32,774 bases of DNA. It comes from Pseudanabaena biceps PCC 7429 (GTDB lineage: Bacteria; Cyanobacteriota; Cyanobacteriia; Pseudanabaenales; Pseudanabaenaceae). The stretch spans positions 1-32,774 of the forward strand of contig NZ_ALWB01000026.1 in the NCBI RefSeq assembly GCF_000332215.1, in the 5' to 3' direction. The notes beneath the pieces were generated by a model that saw nothing but the letters and a program-made list of their open reading frames with translations, was not told the DNA's origin and did no database searches. Positions 8,887 to 16,557 of the stretch are shown here, in pieces (position 1 is the stretch's first letter; every line of letters starts with the position of its first letter). The translations under genes were made by a program, and so were the position numbers.

Positions 8887-8919
8887 GTTAAAGAGATGTC
8901 AAAGAGAACGTAATCTAAA

Positions 8920-9264
8920 TTAACGGAATACAATGGGATCATCTAGATTTTTACAGAAGTCAATCAGTGATGGCTCACTTTCACTCCCATCAGCGAATTG
9001 AGCTTTAATCCACTGGTTGCATGATTGATTGTTTGTGGAACCATCCCAAACCATCTTGACATTATCACCTGGAAAGATTCCCGAACCAATATCAAATCTT
9101 CCCCAGCTTTTACTAGGCTCCGCCACTAACAAATTCTTGATTGTAGAGTTGCTGTTGTTCTTAACGTAGAAATACCATTGTTCGGCTGAGGCAGATGCGA
9201 CATTTGCTACTAAACTGAAAGCAAATAGACTCGCGGAGACCAAAAGACCTTGTTTGATAAGCAT
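8920..9264 (-). CDS. Small secreted cyanobacterial protein
   Basis: 114 residues with a clear Sec signal peptide (MLIKQGLLVSASLFAFSLVANVASASA, cleavage near residue 27), so about 87 mature residues outside the cytoplasmic membrane. The mature part is rich in Trp, Asn and Ser and has two cysteines (NQSCNQW and IDFCKNL) that could form a disulfide. The pattern WYFYVKNNSNSTI...WGRFDIGSG...VWDGSTNNQSC looks like a conserved cyanobacterial family of unknown function. Monocistronic. Confidence 0.75.
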   Translation of the reverse strand: MLIKQGLLVSASLFAFSLVANVASASAEQWYFYVKNNSNSTIKNLLVAEPSKSWGRFDIGSGIFPGDNVKMVWDGSTNNQSCNQWIKAQFADGSESEPSLIDFCKNLDDPIVFR

Positions 9265-9372
9265 TGAAAGCCCCTCAAATTAACTTGTGATATGACTATA
9301 ATCTATAAAAAACTTTTTGTGACAATCAACTTCAATCCTTATAACTTTTTATAACTTTTAACTTACTTTTTA

Positions 9373-9473
9373 AATAGTTAAGCATAATTAAAAACCAAAA
9401 CCAGAGAGCGTACCGCCCGCTACGCGGGCGGTACGCTCTTCTAGGTTTTAAGTTTACTTATGCTTAACTACTT
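9373..9473 (-). repeat. 102-bp palindromic repeat family A, copy 4 (inverted)
   Basis: Ends AATAGTTAAGCATAATTAA and CTTATGCTTAACTACTT. The core is the best palindrome of the family (GAGCGTACCGCCCGC, then its complement). Orientation is opposite to copies 1 and 6. Confidence 0.85.
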
Positions 9474-9497
9474 AACTTACTTTAACTTATTTTCTCT

Positions 9498-10502
9498 GTG
9501 ACTTTTTTGATTAAATCAATTCAATTTTATCCTTATCGGTTTGCTTTTCGAGAGCCTTGGCGGACGGCTAGAGAGACGATCTACTACAGGGAAGGATGGA
9601 TAGTTGAGATCGGTGATAATGAGCTTCGGACTGGCTTGGGAGAAGCGTCTCCCCTTGATGGTTTTGGGATGGAATCGCTAGTCGAAACAGAGGTTGTCTT
9701 AAAAGAATCTTGGCGATCGCTAATTAATACCAAAATTCGGAATTTAAATGATATTGAGAACGCATTGGTTAAGTACGATCGCAGTCCTGCGGCTAAACAT
9801 GGTCTGGAACTAGCATTACTCCATTTACTATCTCAAGCTCAAGGTCTATCTGTTTCCCAGATCCTTGCCAATTCTATCTCAGGGAAAATTCGAGATTTCG
9901 TTCCAATTAATGCTGTAATTGGCGCGATTTCTCCCGAAAAAGCCGCTATGAAAGCAAAGGAATATATCGATCAAGGCTATCCATGTCTCAAAATCAAAGT
10001 AGGGACTAAGGATTTTGAGGCGGATTTGCAAAGAGTTTATGCAGTCCGTTCACAAGGGGGGAATAATATCCAAATTCGGGTTGATGCCAACCAAGGATGG
10101 TCTGTAGATGCAGCGATCGCAAATTTAAAAAGACTCGCATTTCTCAATCTCGAATATGTCGAGCAACCTGTATTAGCTTCCGATCTAGGGGGCATGGCTG
10201 AAGTGCGGCGATCGCAATCTATTCCTATTGCTGCCGATGAATCTGTAAACAATCTCGCTCAATTGCAGAGAGTAATTGAGGCTCAGGCGGCGGATATTAT
10301 CATTCTCAAACCCATGGCTCTGGGTGGCATCATTACGGCTAAGCACGCAGCTATGCTCGCATTTCAGGCTGGACTGGACGTAGTCGTAACGACAACGATC
10401 GATGGGGCGATCGCTCGACAGGCAGCTTTCGATCTAGCGGCTGCCCTACCAATTCAGAGAGCCTGTGGCTTGGCGACAGGAGATTTACTGATTGAAAGTT
10501 AA
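9498..10502 (+). CDS. menC: o-Succinylbenzoate synthase / enolase-superfamily enzyme
   Basis: 334 residues, GTG start. It belongs to the muconate-lactonizing subgroup of the enolase superfamily: the KxK pair Lys165/Lys167 in CLKIKVG, Mg ligands Asp196, Glu222 and Asp247 (RVDANQGW, EYVEQP, AADES), and Lys271 in ILKPMALGG on the other side of the barrel. In cyanobacteria this enzyme usually forms o-succinylbenzoate in phylloquinone (vitamin K1) synthesis for photosystem I. Related enzymes are dipeptide epimerases or N-acylamino acid racemases with the same residues, so MenC is likely rather than certain. No other men genes are nearby. Confidence 0.75.
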   Translation: MTFLIKSIQFYPYRFAFREPWRTARETIYYREGWIVEIGDNELRTGLGEASPLDGFGMESLVETEVVLKESWRSLINTKIRNLNDIENALVKYDRSPAAKHGLELALLHLLSQAQGLSVSQILANSISGKIRDFVPINAVIGAISPEKAAMKAKEYIDQGYPCLKIKVGTKDFEADLQRVYAVRSQGGNNIQIRVDANQGWSVDAAIANLKRLAFLNLEYVEQPVLASDLGGMAEVRRSQSIPIAADESVNNLAQLQRVIEAQAADIIILKPMALGGIITAKHAAMLAFQAGLDVVVTTTIDGAIARQAAFDLAAALPIQRACGLATGDLLIES

Positions 10503-10520
10503 AGGGAGCGTGCCACCGAT

Positions 10521-10550
10521 TACTGTTTCTTACTGTTTCTTACTGTTTCT
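10521..10550. repeat. Three tandem copies of a 10-bp unit (TACTGTTTCT)
   Basis: Exact direct repeats lying across the stop codon of the minus-strand gene 10540-10914. Read on that strand, each unit supplies a TAA. Confidence 0.9.
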
Positions 10551-10914
10551 CGCGACGCGTAGATCCCGATTCTTGAAAAATTTGGACTGCGTTGAGAGGG
10601 TCGCTACTAAATGCACCAGTTCGATTCACTTTTTGGGGTGAAGTATTGTAATTACCAGGAAGGACGGGCTGGACAGTTTCAACGTCAAGATTAACATTTT
10701 GAATCTTGAGGTTAGAATTTTGGGTGCTGCGATCTATGGAAAATTGATCAGTATTGGTCGGTGAAATAGGGCGACCTTGAGCGGGACGCAATCGATCGGC
10801 ATCTCCTTGACGGGGCTGGGCTGATTGAGCAAATGCTGGGGCGATCGCGCTACTGGCGATCGTCATTATGGCAATTAGGGAAAACTGAGAAATATATTGA
10901 TAATGTCTGTTCAT
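10540..10914 (-). CDS. Small secreted, probably disordered protein
   Basis: 124 residues. A signal peptide (about residues 1-29, ending SSAIAPAFA) is followed by a polar segment rich in Gln, Asn, Pro, Ser and Arg with no recognised domain. No cysteines. The end (STRREKQ) is set by the first of three tandem 10-bp repeats. Convergent with menC, from which it is separated by about 40 bp. Function unknown. Confidence 0.6.
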   Translation of the reverse strand: MNRHYQYISQFSLIAIMTIASSAIAPAFAQSAQPRQGDADRLRPAQGRPISPTNTDQFSIDRSTQNSNLKIQNVNLDVETVQPVLPGNYNTSPQKVNRTGAFSSDPLNAVQIFQESGSTRREKQ

Positions 10915-10975
10915 AAATTCCTCTTCTTAGCAGCTTTTCGATAGCCTACATAATTTTTTATTATATTCTCAAGTA

Positions 10976-11078
10976 ATACCAATTCATTGAAGTGAGCCAA
11001 CCCTTCAGTGAATTAAAAAACAAACCCAGTAAGGCTTTGAGATTCCCAAAATGGCTTTACCATTTTGGGAATTGATAT
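10976..11078. repeat. ~103-bp double-hairpin repeat family C
   Basis: Starts ATACCAATTCATTGAAG and ends AATTGATAT. The left hairpin is imperfect (ATTCATTGAAG ... CTTCAGTGAAT). The right hairpin is TTCCCAAAATGGC/T...CCATTTTGGGAA. Its last base is immediately followed by the first base of family A copy 5 (11079). Confidence 0.75.
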
Positions 11079-11180
11079 AAGTAGCTAGGTATAATTAAAA
11101 TCCAGAGTCAAAAGCTGTAGCGCAAGCGCAGCATGCGATACAGCTTTTTGGGGGTTATATTTAATTGCGCCTAGCCACGT
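11079..11180. repeat. 102-bp palindromic repeat family A, copy 5
   Basis: Left end AAGTAGCTAGGTATAATTAA and right end TTAATTGCGCCTAGCCACGT. The core is AGCTGTAGCGC ... GCGATACAGCT, different from copies 1, 4 and 6. Confidence 0.75.
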
Positions 11181-11271
11181 ATAGAGATTGGGTTTCCGCT
11201 GAAGCTGGGAAATCAACACTGTCAGGATATCAGCATGGATTACGATCCGTACTGATACCCCACTGATGCCT

Positions 11272-11553
11272 CTAAGTTTTAGGATTGAGGGCATTTTTAA
11301 AGCCTAAAACTAACAAAATATTAGTCATTGTTAAAAAAGCCTCAGCACTGCCATGCAGCCAATCCACATTAGCCAGCATGTCGTGATATTGACTTTGGGC
11401 ATAAATTCCTGCGGGAATTGTGATTGCCACGAATACTAATGTTCCATAAAACCCCCATAGCCCTAGCTTAGGAAATTGCCCCGATTTGGTGGCAAACCAG
11501 AGAAAAGCAAGGTAAGGAAACAAGGATAATCCAAAAAGGGATTCTTTAGACAT
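11272..11553 (-). CDS. DUF3593 family membrane protein
   Basis: 93 residues with three hydrophobic segments (SLFPYLAFLWFATKSG, LGLWGFYGTLVFVAITIPAG, FLTMTNILLVLGF). This matches the small DUF3593 proteins found in cyanobacteria and plastid-bearing lineages, usually directly downstream of a DUF2499 gene as here (21-bp gap). The conserved tract GIYAQSQYHDMLANVDWLHGSAEAFLT is characteristic. Probably a thylakoid or cytoplasmic membrane protein of unknown function acting with its neighbour. Confidence 0.8.
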   Translation of the reverse strand: MSKESLFGLSLFPYLAFLWFATKSGQFPKLGLWGFYGTLVFVAITIPAGIYAQSQYHDMLANVDWLHGSAEAFLTMTNILLVLGFKNALNPKT

Positions 11554-11574
11554 AATTCCATTAATTTATATTTG

Positions 11575-11883
11575 TTATATTTGTGGTTTCGCCCTTGTGA
11601 TTTTCCAGATAAAGAAGGCTGCGATCGCCAAAGTACTATTGCCAATTAAGGTCATGGCTGCCTGCAAGGTTACAAGCCATTCTAACGAGTCCGCATTGTC
11701 GAAAAAATGCCAAGTCACCGCACACATAGCGCTCACCAGCGCGGGAAACATTGCCCATGCTAATCCTCGCCAACCGCGATCGGGATTTTGTTTGTCATAT
11801 TGCCAAATGAGCCAGATCGCTAAAGTCCACTCAATCACACTGGAAATATGAATGACCCATGTGGGCAAAGATAAAGAGTGCAT
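11575..11883 (-). CDS. ycf49: Ycf49-like protein (DUF2499)
   Basis: 102 residues. The N terminus LSLPTWVIHISSVIEWTLAIWLIWQY and the internal RGLAWAMFPALVSAMCAVTWHFFDN match the DUF2499/Ycf49 family, encoded in some algal plastid genomes and in cyanobacteria. Three hydrophobic helices. Upstream of, and probably co-transcribed with, the DUF3593 gene. The pair is a conserved cyanobacterial unit with no established role. Confidence 0.8.
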   Translation of the reverse strand: MHSLSLPTWVIHISSVIEWTLAIWLIWQYDKQNPDRGWRGLAWAMFPALVSAMCAVTWHFFDNADSLEWLVTLQAAMTLIGNSTLAIAAFFIWKITRAKPQI

Positions 11884-11933
11884 AATTTTTCTAATGTTTT
11901 GGCTAATTAACCCATTCCCATTCTAGGATTTGT

Positions 11934-12911
11934 TTAATGCTTTGTTTCGCGCATGGCTAGGAATTCGCGAATTTGGCGATCGCTGGGTTGCCCAGCGATC
12001 GCGCCTACCGCCAAGGTCGCCAAAGCACCTGCGGCTGAAGCATAACTAATGACTTCGTTAGCAAACTGAGGATCGAGCAGTTGCGCGATCGGACGATGAT
12101 AAATTTTATGAATGAATGCTGCTAAAAAAGCATCCCCCGCCCCAGTTGTATCGATCGAATGTACGGGATAAACAGCATGTTTACCTTGTTTTTCGCCTAA
12201 ATAGTAGCGACAGTCGCGTGCGCCATTGGTGATCACAATGCCTTCCAGATGGCTATAGGCTTGAGCGATCGCCGCTGGGCTAGTTAACCGAAATAGAAGC
12301 TTTGCCTCATCCTCAGTCATTTTCAGAAAATCGGTGTACTTTAGCAAAACAGGTAATAGCTTCGTTATCTGTTCGGGGTGTTTCCAGAACATCGTTCGCC
12401 AATTGACATCAACGACAACTTTCACAAAGTACTGTTCGGCGAGTTTTAGCGCTCGACCGATCGCCCTTGATGTCTGGGGACTGGCTAACCCCAAGGTTCC
12501 TAATACTAAAAATTTCGCATCAGCAAACAGATACTCAGGTAAATGTTCAGCAGACATTAAAGTGTCGGCAAATACCGTTTGAGCATCACCATTAAATTGC
12601 GCAAAACTGCGATCGCCAAAGCGATCGCGGGTTACATATACTTCACGAGTAGTAGACTCGGGATGTACCTGTACACCTGAAGTTTCAACCCCTGCGGCTC
12701 CTAACTGCTTAAGTAAGTTAGTGCCTGCTGCATCTTGACCAATGCAGCTAATTAAACTCACGGGCGTTCCTAGTTTGGCTAGACCGCAAGCAACATTAGC
12801 TGGCGCTCCCCCAAAATATGGTTTCCAAGAGTTAACCTGCTCAAAGGGTAAGCCGATATCTTCAGATATTCGATCGATTAAGACTTCGCCAAGGCAAATT
12901 ACACGCGGCAT
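11934..12911 (-). CDS. PfkB-family sugar kinase (fructokinase-like)
   Basis: 325 residues, a ribokinase/PfkB kinase. Both family signatures are present: the N-terminal FGGAPANVACGLAKLG (about residues 33-48) and the C-terminal DTTGAGDAFLAAF (about 254-266), whose Asp is the catalytic base. The sequence type is closest to fructokinases, which phosphorylate fructose released from sucrose. The ATG is 9 nt downstream of the stop of a displaced 3' fragment of cphA, which suggests the gene was formerly the second gene of a cphA-pfkB operon. Its present promoter would have to lie upstream in 12912-13125 or be carried by the island. Confidence 0.85.
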   Translation of the reverse strand: MPRVICLGEVLIDRISEDIGLPFEQVNSWKPYFGGAPANVACGLAKLGTPVSLISCIGQDAAGTNLLKQLGAAGVETSGVQVHPESTTREVYVTRDRFGDRSFAQFNGDAQTVFADTLMSAEHLPEYLFADAKFLVLGTLGLASPQTSRAIGRALKLAEQYFVKVVVDVNWRTMFWKHPEQITKLLPVLLKYTDFLKMTEDEAKLLFRLTSPAAIAQAYSHLEGIVITNGARDCRYYLGEKQGKHAVYPVHSIDTTGAGDAFLAAFIHKIYHRPIAQLLDPQFANEVISYASAAGALATLAVGAIAGQPSDRQIREFLAMRETKH

Positions 12912-12920
12912 AGGCGGACT

Positions 12921-13064
12921 TTACGAGGACATTTTGGACTTTCGCGATTCAATAATACCAATAGCGAGATCCACTTTGTCAGGGAATACCACAACTAAGC
13001 TGCTTTGAGGTGCGCTATCCAAGGCGGCAGCAAGGGCTTCCGCTTCGTCAAGAATTGTAATACA
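12921..13064 (-). pseudogene. Displaced 3'-terminal fragment of cphA
   Basis: Read on the minus strand, this piece encodes the last ~46 residues of cyanophycin synthetase (LDEAEALAAALDSAPQSSLV... to RKSKMSS and a TAA). The 124 bp at 12941-13064 match 18410-18533 of the intact cphA with two differences, both silent third-codon changes (GTG/GTA Val, GCA/GCG Ala). Outside that block the last few codons diverge but still read RKSK. No start codon is in frame. It sits 9 nt before pfkB. It marks one edge of the island and is probably the original end of cphA. Confidence 0.85.
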
Positions 13065-13125
13065 TTTGTCTGTTAACATTTAACATTAAAAGAAGTACTT
13101 TAATCACAAGCAAACTTGCCAAGCA

Positions 13126-13827
13126 ATGGGATTAACTGATACCAACATTCAAAATACTCCGTTGTATCCAGTAGTCAATGCGTCTCGATATTTGCGCATC
13201 CCATTAGGGACGATGCAAGCTTGGCTACGTGGTCGTAACTACATGACTAAAAATGGACAGCAATTTTCTCAGCCCCTAATCCAGCGTCCAAACAAAGACT
13301 TTTCTCAGCTATCCTTCACAAACCTAATTGAAGCTCATGTTTTGCGTGTGATCCGTCAAGATCACAATATTCGATTAGATAAAGTCCGCACAGCCTTGGA
13401 CTATATCAGCAAAGAATTTAGTACACCTCATCCTCTTGCTCAGATTGAGTTTCAAACTGATGGCTTAGATCTATTTGTTGAAACTATAGAACATCTTGTC
13501 AACGTTTCACGGGCTGGACAACTAGCCATGAAAGATGTCTTAAAACATTTGCTGACCCGCATCGAATGGGATGAGCATGGTTTGGCGACACGTCTATTTC
13601 CGATCATCCATTCCCCTAAAGGTGAAGAAATTGGCAAATTACTCTATATCGATCCCCGCATATCCTTTGGCAGACCAACGATCGCAGGTACTGGCATTCC
13701 TACAGACGTGATTGCTGACTTGTATAACGCAGGAGATGAAATTGAGGCGATCGCCGATGACTACAGTTGTACACAAGCCCAAATTCTTGCTGCTATTTGG
13801 TTTGAAACTTCCTATGCGGCCGCATGA
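13126..13827 (+). CDS. DUF433 antitoxin-like protein with N-terminal DNA-binding-like region
   Basis: 233 residues. The C-terminal ~70 residues (YIDPRISFGRPTIAGTGIP..., then GDEIEAIADDYSCTQAQILAAIWFE) are a clear DUF433 domain, a VapB-type antitoxin family often paired with PIN-like toxins. The N-terminal part (VVNASRYLRIPLGTMQAWLRG) resembles a winged or MerR-like helix-turn-helix, so the protein could autoregulate. It contains HIP1-type sequence (GGCGATCGCC), unlike the genes to its right. The stop overlaps an ATG at 13824 (ATGA) beginning MNQQKQIVFF, the expected position of a toxin partner, but that frame quickly becomes unrelated sequence. Confidence 0.75.
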   Translation: MGLTDTNIQNTPLYPVVNASRYLRIPLGTMQAWLRGRNYMTKNGQQFSQPLIQRPNKDFSQLSFTNLIEAHVLRVIRQDHNIRLDKVRTALDYISKEFSTPHPLAQIEFQTDGLDLFVETIEHLVNVSRAGQLAMKDVLKHLLTRIEWDEHGLATRLFPIIHSPKGEEIGKLLYIDPRISFGRPTIAGTGIPTDVIADLYNAGDEIEAIADDYSCTQAQILAAIWFETSYAAA

Positions 13828-13979
13828 ATCAACAAAAGCAGATCGTTTTTTTTAGTTTCATGAGCTATCTGCTAAATCCCCTAATAGTTCTATTAAGTTG
13901 GTTGTTTAGATCATTCTTATATCGCTGCTCCAACGCATATTGTTGTGCAGAGCAGTATTGTCCAATTGTTGTGCAGTAA
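13824..13979 (+). pseudogene. Probable stub of the DUF433-partner toxin
   Basis: An ATG overlapping the DUF433 stop by 4 bases opens a 51-codon frame. Its first ten residues (MNQQKQIVFF) have the polar-then-beta-strand look of a PIN-like toxin start. The rest runs antisense through the secreted-protein gene 13865-14266 and resembles no domain. I read it as a toxin gene cut near 13850 by the AT-rich DNA to the right. Toxin identity is inference from position and ten residues only. Confidence 0.35.
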
Positions 13980-14266
13980 TATGACTGAGCCGCACTTGGT
14001 TGACTGCCCCAATTTGAATTGTTATTACTTGCTGGAGCATTATTATTGCGATTGATATTGCTCACGCATTGTTGAATTGTTCCTGCATATCTCCATTGAC
14101 CATTTTGCAGAACATAGCAATTACGATCTTGCTGATTGAAGTAGAAGTTGACCCCCTTAAAATTAAATCTATAGGAACCAGCCAACAAACTCTCACAAAA
14201 TGGCAAGCTTAATCCAGTAAGTAGAATCATTCCCAATGAAAACTTAGACATGTTCTTAATATTCAT
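13865..14266 (-). CDS. Secreted Asn/Gln-rich protein with cysteines
   Basis: 133 residues. N-terminal signal sequence (MNIKNMSKFSLGMILLTGLSLPFCESLLA), then an aromatic-rich segment (YRFNFKGVNFYFNQQDRNCYVLQNGQWRYAG), an Asn/Ser linker and a Cys/Gln region (YYCTTIGQYCSAQQYALEQRY). No known domain. It starts 2 bp past the stop of the upstream gene on the same strand, making it the last gene of the AAA+ cassette. This implies a product acting outside the cytoplasmic membrane within an otherwise cytosolic/membrane module. Confidence 0.6.
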   Translation of the reverse strand: MNIKNMSKFSLGMILLTGLSLPFCESLLAGSYRFNFKGVNFYFNQQDRNCYVLQNGQWRYAGTIQQCVSNINRNNNAPASNNNSNWGSQPSAAQSYYCTTIGQYCSAQQYALEQRYKNDLNNQLNRTIRGFSR

Positions 14267-14267
14267 A

Positions 14268-14663
14268 TTACAGACTTACGCTGAGTTCAACTCTTCCTTG
14301 TTTTTTCAATTCGGCTAAGATATCCGAAGGAATATTAGTTACCCGTTTAACTGAAGCCTTGGCACTTACAGAAAATGTTTTATCATATCGTTTAAAATAC
14401 GTTAGAATTTCAAGAGATTCCTTTTTGTCGTCAATGATAACTCGACTTCCCAAAACTACATCACCATTTTTTGTCATCCGTTGCTGAATCATATCAATAT
14501 CTTGATTGATGAGATCAAAATCTAAAAGACTTTTATTCACACTGACAAGTTGATAAATATCATGTGAGTCTTCTTTAATAGCATCTATGACTTTCTTAGG
14601 AAGATTAGAGATAGTGTCTATTAATTTGTCAAACTTTGTCTCAAGGTTTTCTTTAGAATTCAT
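14268..14663 (-). CDS. Unknown protein, third gene of the AAA+ cassette
   Basis: 131 residues, no signal peptide or membrane helix, rich in Lys, Asp and Ile. The N-terminal third is predicted to be helical (NSKENLETKFDKLIDTISNLPKKVIDAIKED). The middle and C-terminal parts look like alternating strands (GDVVLGSRVIIDD, SLEILTYFKRY, KTFSVSAKASVK). No family recognised. Tightly packed: 9 bp after the membrane-protein gene and 1 bp before the start of the secreted-protein gene. A substrate or adaptor of the AAA+ protein is one possibility. Confidence 0.55.
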   Translation of the reverse strand: MNSKENLETKFDKLIDTISNLPKKVIDAIKEDSHDIYQLVSVNKSLLDFDLINQDIDMIQQRMTKNGDVVLGSRVIIDDKKESLEILTYFKRYDKTFSVSAKASVKRVTNIPSDILAELKKQGRVELSVSL

Positions 14664-14672
14664 AATTATTTG

Positions 14673-15023
14673 CTATGTAGAACAGGTTCCAATTTTAAGC
14701 TTCGTTTTACGATTAAGTTGATCATTCATCTCGTCTGGAATGTCATAAGAAGATATTTCTTTCTCTTTGAATTGAAGACTTGTTCTGCCAGAATAAATAT
14801 TTCTCACACCAACTTCCACCCTTTTATAAATTCTTTTACCTTCCTTTACTAGATATACAATGGCATCAGAGGTAACTTCGATAGCAGTATTTATTGCGTC
14901 AAGAATTTTCGCAATCACCTTCACAGCCCATGCTTTTATCTGTTCCCAAAAAGCAGCAACGCTTGCTCCTGTAAGACCGCCCAATATAAAACAAAATATC
15001 AAACTGATTGGATCAAATGCCAT
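14673..15023 (-). CDS. Membrane-anchored protein, second gene of the AAA+ cassette
   Basis: 116 residues. One N-terminal membrane helix rich in small residues (SLIFCFILGGLTGASVAAFW) precedes a long amphipathic helical segment (IKAWAVKVIAKILDAINTAIEVTSDAIVYLVKEGKRIYKRV) and a polar tail. The start overlaps the end of the AAA+ gene by 11 bp, implying coupled translation and probably a stoichiometric partner. No family recognised. It may recruit the ATPase to the membrane. Confidence 0.55.
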   Translation of the reverse strand: MAFDPISLIFCFILGGLTGASVAAFWEQIKAWAVKVIAKILDAINTAIEVTSDAIVYLVKEGKRIYKRVEVGVRNIYSGRTSLQFKEKEISSYDIPDEMNDQLNRKTKLKIGTCST

Positions 15024-15948
15024 TTAAGTGATTCTCCTCTTTTATAGTGTCTGTAGTTTGTCCAATGTCAATACTTTTGTAAAGCTTTTGTCTTGCCTTA
15101 ACATTCTTGTATTTCTCTATTAATTCCTCTACTGTAGGTTCATCAATACTGTTGATTTTCTCTGTTAGAAGTTTCAATCCTAATTTGATCGTGATATTCT
15201 TAATGTCTCCTCCACTTAAGTCATCACTAATCGAGGCAAGGGATTCATAACTGACAACTCTTGGGACAGACTCGGCTAAATGAAATTTCCACAATTGAAT
15301 TCTCATATCGTAGTCTGGAGGCAGAAATTCTACGTTAAAGATAATTCTTCTAAGGAAAGCTTCATCATAGTTGTCAAATAAATTTGTCGCAAAAACGATA
15401 ATGCCATTGAATTTATCTAGCAAAGTCAAAAGTGTACTTTTTGCAGAGTTAACACCGTGATCGGCAGCTTGAGACAAGTTTGATATCCTTCTACTAAGCA
15501 CAGCATCGGCTTCATCAAAGAAAAGCAAACTTTTTGTGTCTTCTGCTAACTTGAATATACGTGCTAAGTTTTCAGATGTCCCACCAACGAGAGAAGATTC
15601 AATCTCGCCATAGTTTGCTCTGATAATTGACATTCCCAATTTTTTAGCAATCGCTTCTGCGGTAATACTCTTACCCGTACCAGGTGAACCAAAAAAGTTA
15701 ACGCTAAGACCACTCCCTGCCTTCAGAAAACGACTAAACTGCCACTCGTGCAAAAGTTTATCTCGTTTCTGTACATACACTATCATTTCCTCAATTTGTT
15801 CAATGGTATCTTCGGAAAGTGCAATTTCTGGCAAAGACCATTTAGGCTCTTCTACAAGAATATCTAAACTTTTATCCCTTTTATCATTGTCAGACTTGTT
15901 TGAATCTGAATCTTTCTTAGCTGAATCTTTGACAATCTCGTATTTCAT
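15013..15948 (-). CDS. AAA+ ATPase (classic AAA/Vps4-FtsH-like module)
   Basis: 311 residues with one AAA module. A charged N-terminal extension (about 1-35) precedes Walker A GSPGTGKS (87-94), Walker B LLFFDEAD (141-148), sensor 1 ATN (187-189), a paired arginine finger LRR (199-201) and a sensor 2-like LSGGDIKN (244-251). There is no second AAA domain and no protease domain. Such ATPases form hexamers that remodel or extract proteins. First gene of a compact minus-strand cassette with a membrane protein (11-bp overlap), an unknown protein and a secreted protein. The region is AT-rich and free of HIP1 sites, unlike flanking DNA, so it was probably acquired. The target is unknown. Confidence 0.8.
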   Translation of the reverse strand: MKYEIVKDSAKKDSDSNKSDNDKRDKSLDILVEEPKWSLPEIALSEDTIEQIEEMIVYVQKRDKLLHEWQFSRFLKAGSGLSVNFFGSPGTGKSITAEAIAKKLGMSIIRANYGEIESSLVGGTSENLARIFKLAEDTKSLLFFDEADAVLSRRISNLSQAADHGVNSAKSTLLTLLDKFNGIIVFATNLFDNYDEAFLRRIIFNVEFLPPDYDMRIQLWKFHLAESVPRVVSYESLASISDDLSGGDIKNITIKLGLKLLTEKINSIDEPTVEELIEKYKNVKARQKLYKSIDIGQTTDTIKEENHLNGI

Positions 15949-16044
15949 GTTTTGGTCAAATCATCTTCGATAAATAACACAGCATTTGCTGAAATGTTCG
16001 TAAAGCTAAGCTCTATAATGCTCTCCAAATAGAATGATTACAGA

Positions 16045-16410
16045 CTATTTGCGAGATACACTGGTTACGGCAGCGGATCTGCCTGTCCTATTGTTTATAA
16101 TGGAAATCCAGCGATCATCGTCAAATGTTACTGTTACCAAATCACCAACATCAGCACCAATTCTGGAAGAGTAATAGACATCAAATTCTCTTCCAGAAGA
16201 TAAAGATTTCACTAAAATATTGTTGTTGCCATAGATACGCACAACTCTAAAAGTGCCATTATCTTGAGCAATCAAACCATTATCAAAATGAATAGCAGAA
16301 TCAACAATATTAGAAAGAGGTGGAACAAAAGCTGAAGAAGGCAAAGCGGACAACAAAACTACACTGGAAGAAACCAAGAAGAAAGAGAAGTTCAAAATGA
16401 GTTTCATCAT
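16045..16410 (-). CDS. Secreted small beta-rich protein
   Basis: 121 residues with a signal peptide (MMKLILNFSFFLVSSSVVLLSALPSSAF). The mature part contains predicted strands (GTFRVVRIYGNNNILVKSL, GREFDVYYSS, GDLVTVTFDDDRWISIIN) that could form a small OB- or SH3-like barrel. No family recognised. It lies about 95 bp upstream of the AAA+ gene on the same strand and could share its transcript, making it the second exported protein of the island. AT-rich like its neighbours. Confidence 0.6.
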   Translation of the reverse strand: MMKLILNFSFFLVSSSVVLLSALPSSAFVPPLSNIVDSAIHFDNGLIAQDNGTFRVVRIYGNNNILVKSLSSGREFDVYYSSRIGADVGDLVTVTFDDDRWISIINNRTGRSAAVTSVSRK

Positions 16411-16557
16411 ATCAATTTAATATCAAGAGGGTTAAGTGATTTCTTCTAGACATACACTAACTCAGTCCATCAAGTTTCTCTAAGGAAAAAAGTCACTGGA
16501 AGCTTTGCCAAAAGTCACTGAGGTGTTTGACAAGATTTTTAAAATCTGCTAAGAGGC

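Larger units (their letters stand above)
8561..8919. other. 359-bp intergenic region
   Basis: No gene recognised. It holds a perfect 53-bp palindrome (8741-8793) and a separate terminator-like hairpin (about 8849-8886). The promoter of the YflT-like gene should lie within 8561-8700, which is AT-rich. Confidence 0.5.
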